Positions 62,211 to 64,000 of a stretch of DNA of 64,000 nt are shown here, one piece after another. The translations under genes were made by a program, and so were the position numbers. Below the pieces are notes generated by a model. That model ran no database searches and was not told where the DNA came from. It saw nothing but the letters and a program-made list of their open reading frames with translations. This DNA comes from Isoetes taiwanensis (taxonomy: Eukaryota; Streptophyta; Lycopodiopsida; Isoetales; Isoetaceae), in contig JAJEKV010000020.1 of NCBI GenBank assembly GCA_021234155.1, positions 9,263,966-9,327,965 on the forward strand, written 5' to 3'. Numbering within the stretch: position 1 is the first letter of the stretch; every line of letters begins with the position of its first letter.

Positions 62211-62406
62211 GCATGCGAAGTTCGAAAAAGGGCATCTCTAGGAAACGGTTGAGATTTTCCTTTCTATAATCCAACGGCTCTCATTACTCCTGCTGCGCAT
62301 GGCGGGAAAAGAGTCCCGCGCTAAAGCTTTTCAGCTCCTGGCTATGGCGATTCTGTCGTCTGCCGGTCCCTTGTAACCCCGGCTTGGTTTTCCTCATTCT
62401 CGGCCC

Positions 62407-64000
62407 ATGGCAGACGTCGATATTATGATGAGCCAGTGGCAGAGTAGAGGCGGTACTGTAATGCAATCTACCGCTTCTAATGGTCGGATTCTTCGTACCT
62501 TTATTGCCCCTTCAGGTAAATGCTTTGAGTTTTAGAGAAATGATATGTCTTTCATTTGGGTTTTTGCAAAATGCCTTGCATCACTTCCATATCAACCCAG
62601 AGTTATTTTAGTTTTGGATCAGTTTCATTCCTCTCATTGGGGTATTATCCTTTAGTTAAATATATTCCATTTCGTGGGACTGCTCCCTCTCTAAATTGGA
62701 GTTAGTACTTTGTGCTCAGGCGAAAAGTTTCGGAGTTGGAAGGAATGCTTGAAATATATGGAGGATAACACCGACTGTCAGAATGATGAACCAGCCACTA
62801 GAAAAAAACGCCTTTCCTCTGGCAAAGATGCGAAAGGTTCTAATGGAAGTTTAACGAAAAAGTCAAAGAGGAACTCTGACGAAAAACAAAATAATGAAAT
62901 TGTTATTGTGGAAGAGGATTCGAAAGGTTCTAATGGAAGTTCAAAGAAAAAGGCAAAGAGGAACTCTGACGAAACTCAAAATAATGAAATTGTTATTGTG
63001 GAAGAGGATGCTGATCCTAACAATAAAGAAGATGACCTTGCAAATGGACGCAAACAACCCAAGCGGGCTGCTGCTTGCTCTAATTTTAAGGAGAAAACCT
63101 ATGCTTTTAGTGTTAAAGACAGCATTATTGAATCTAAGGCAGAGAAGGTTGTTGATGGTGAAGATGTGGCCATAGTACTCACATCAGAAGGTGGTGATGA
63201 GGAAACTCCTCAAAGAAGGTTGGTAGATTTTATAGTACACGATGATCAGGGCCGTTCACAGCCAATTGAAACAGTAGATATCATGCCTTTATATATCACA
63301 GGTACTGTTGTGCCAATGAAGGGACCTCTCGATAAGCAGAAAGGGGTTCGGTGTGAGGGTTTTGGCCCTTTGCAATCTTGGTCAGTCACCGGGTATGAGG
63401 AGAGTTCCCCTACAGTCTGGATCTGCACTGATACAGCAGAATATGCTTGCTCTAAACCAGCAGGAGCATATAAGAAGTCTTTTAGCCATATTTTTGACAA
63501 AGCTGTGGTTTGTGTGGAGGTCTACCGTGCTCTTTCTAAACCAGATGGTGGGGATCCTCAACTTTCACTCAACGATGTTTTTGCCCGAATTTCCAGATCT
63601 CTTTTAGGAGGCAAGAGTAGTCTTAGTCAATATTTTACTAGAGACTATTTTTACTCTATTGGGAAGTTTGTTAATGAACAGCTGAAAGCTCTTGATGTTA
63701 ATGCTGATGAAAATGAGCAGATTTTTAGTGGCTTGCCTGCTCTGGATGCATTAGAAGACGAATGTGCAAAGCGTACAAGTTCGGCAATAAATCAGGCTCA
63801 TGTGGCCTCCAGAAATGGCACCCTTACAATTCGCGATAATGGTTTAGTAGATGCTTCTGGTAGCTCTTTAACCAGCAATGATACTAATGCAGTTACGGAT
63901 GATGAGAAGCTTGCCCGTCTTTTACAACAACAAGAGGAAATGTCGTTTGGTAATGCGCCGGCAAGACGGGGAAGAGGAATGCCAAAATCGAAAGTGTACA
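62407..64000 (+). CDS. MET1: MET1/DNMT1-type DNA cytosine-5 methyltransferase, 5' exons (partial)
   Basis: MET1 copies CG methylation after replication in the nucleus. Exon 1 is 62407-62515 (MADVDIMMSQWQSRGG..., donor cag|gtaaat). The intron is 62516-62719 (acceptor gtgctcag). Exon 2 starts at 62720 and is open to the window end. The phase-1 junction joins cleanly (APSG|EKFRSWKEC), giving about 463 codons so far. The exon junction gives RTFIAPSGEKFRSWKECLK. Then come Lys-rich, nuclear-signal-like tandem repeats and, at about residues 200-360, the replication-foci-targeting domain: PQRRLVDFIVHDDQG, then DIMPLYITGTVVP, GVRCEGFGPLQSW, and ARISRSLLGG before YFTRDYFYSIGKFV. The tail contains DDEKLARLLQQQEEM and ends in basic PARRGRGMPKSK. 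The BAH and catalytic domains would lie beyond 64000. The start is the first in-frame ATG of exon 1; ATG 62758 would drop the junction segment. Confidence 0.88.
62830..63009 (+). repeat. In-frame 90-bp (30-residue) duplication in MET1 exon 2
   Basis: Unit 1 (62830-62919) and unit 2 (62920-63009) both encode K-G-S-N-G-S ... K-R-N-S-D-E ... QNNEIVIVEED, with only a few substitutions. Each unit carries a basic cluster (KKSKR or KKKAKR) followed by an acidic, hydrophobic segment. The latter, I-V-I-V-E-E-D, resembles a SUMO-interaction motif. Confidence 0.95.

Noticed and set aside
62758-62760. MET1 start at the ATG of exon 2
   Set aside because: An upstream exon with ATG at 62407, a good donor and acceptor and a clean phase-1 join extends the frame by 49 residues.

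Overview
The window looks like nuclear DNA of a land plant, probably a seed-free vascular plant such as a fern. The inference rests on a PLS-class DYW pentatricopeptide gene with an unbroken 790-codon stretch, a plant MET1-type maintenance DNA methyltransferase, and a sea of decayed LTR, LINE and TIR elements. I see no bacterial operon, CRISPR array, rRNA or recognisable tRNA. The species itself is not determined.

Layout. 1-3760 is a badly decayed Ty1/copia element (minus strand). 3805-22165 is a Ty3/gypsy element in an unusual tandem form: LTR, internal region, LTR, internal region, LTR, all minus strand, with LTRs of about 2.0 kb. 22179-30040 is a patchwork: three long (GA)n arrays, two LINE remnants, exon-like fragments of a VDAC porin gene and a BTB/POZ gene, a 1-kb foldback element whose arms carry a PPR gene fragment, and two small TIR elements. 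30040-33720 holds nothing I can name. 33844-36235 is a small non-autonomous LTR retrotransposon with a primer-binding site. 37503-40578 is a DYW-type PPR gene or pseudogene (minus), intact over its last 790 codons but broken in its first third.

41140-43690 and 45360-45907 hold LINE copies, one carrying a 183-bp element with 9-bp target duplications. 46210-48261 is a broken hAT transposase gene. 49760-51060 is the endonuclease part of a LINE. 51167-52989 is a spliced pseudogene of unknown family whose stop codons all look like C-to-T changes. 53-61 kb is mostly gene-free, with microsatellites, tandem repeats and a second copy of the foldback element's core. 61398-62120 is a LINE ORF1-like fragment (minus), head-to-head with the last and best gene: MET1/DNMT1, whose first two exons begin at 62407 (plus) and run off the window end.

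Two themes run through the window. First, paired repeat copies differ mainly at CAG/CTG triplets, which suggests that many retroelement frameshifts are consensus errors at CHG-methylated cytosines. Second, several pieces of host genes (VDAC, BTB, PPR) lie inside or next to inverted-repeat mobile DNA.
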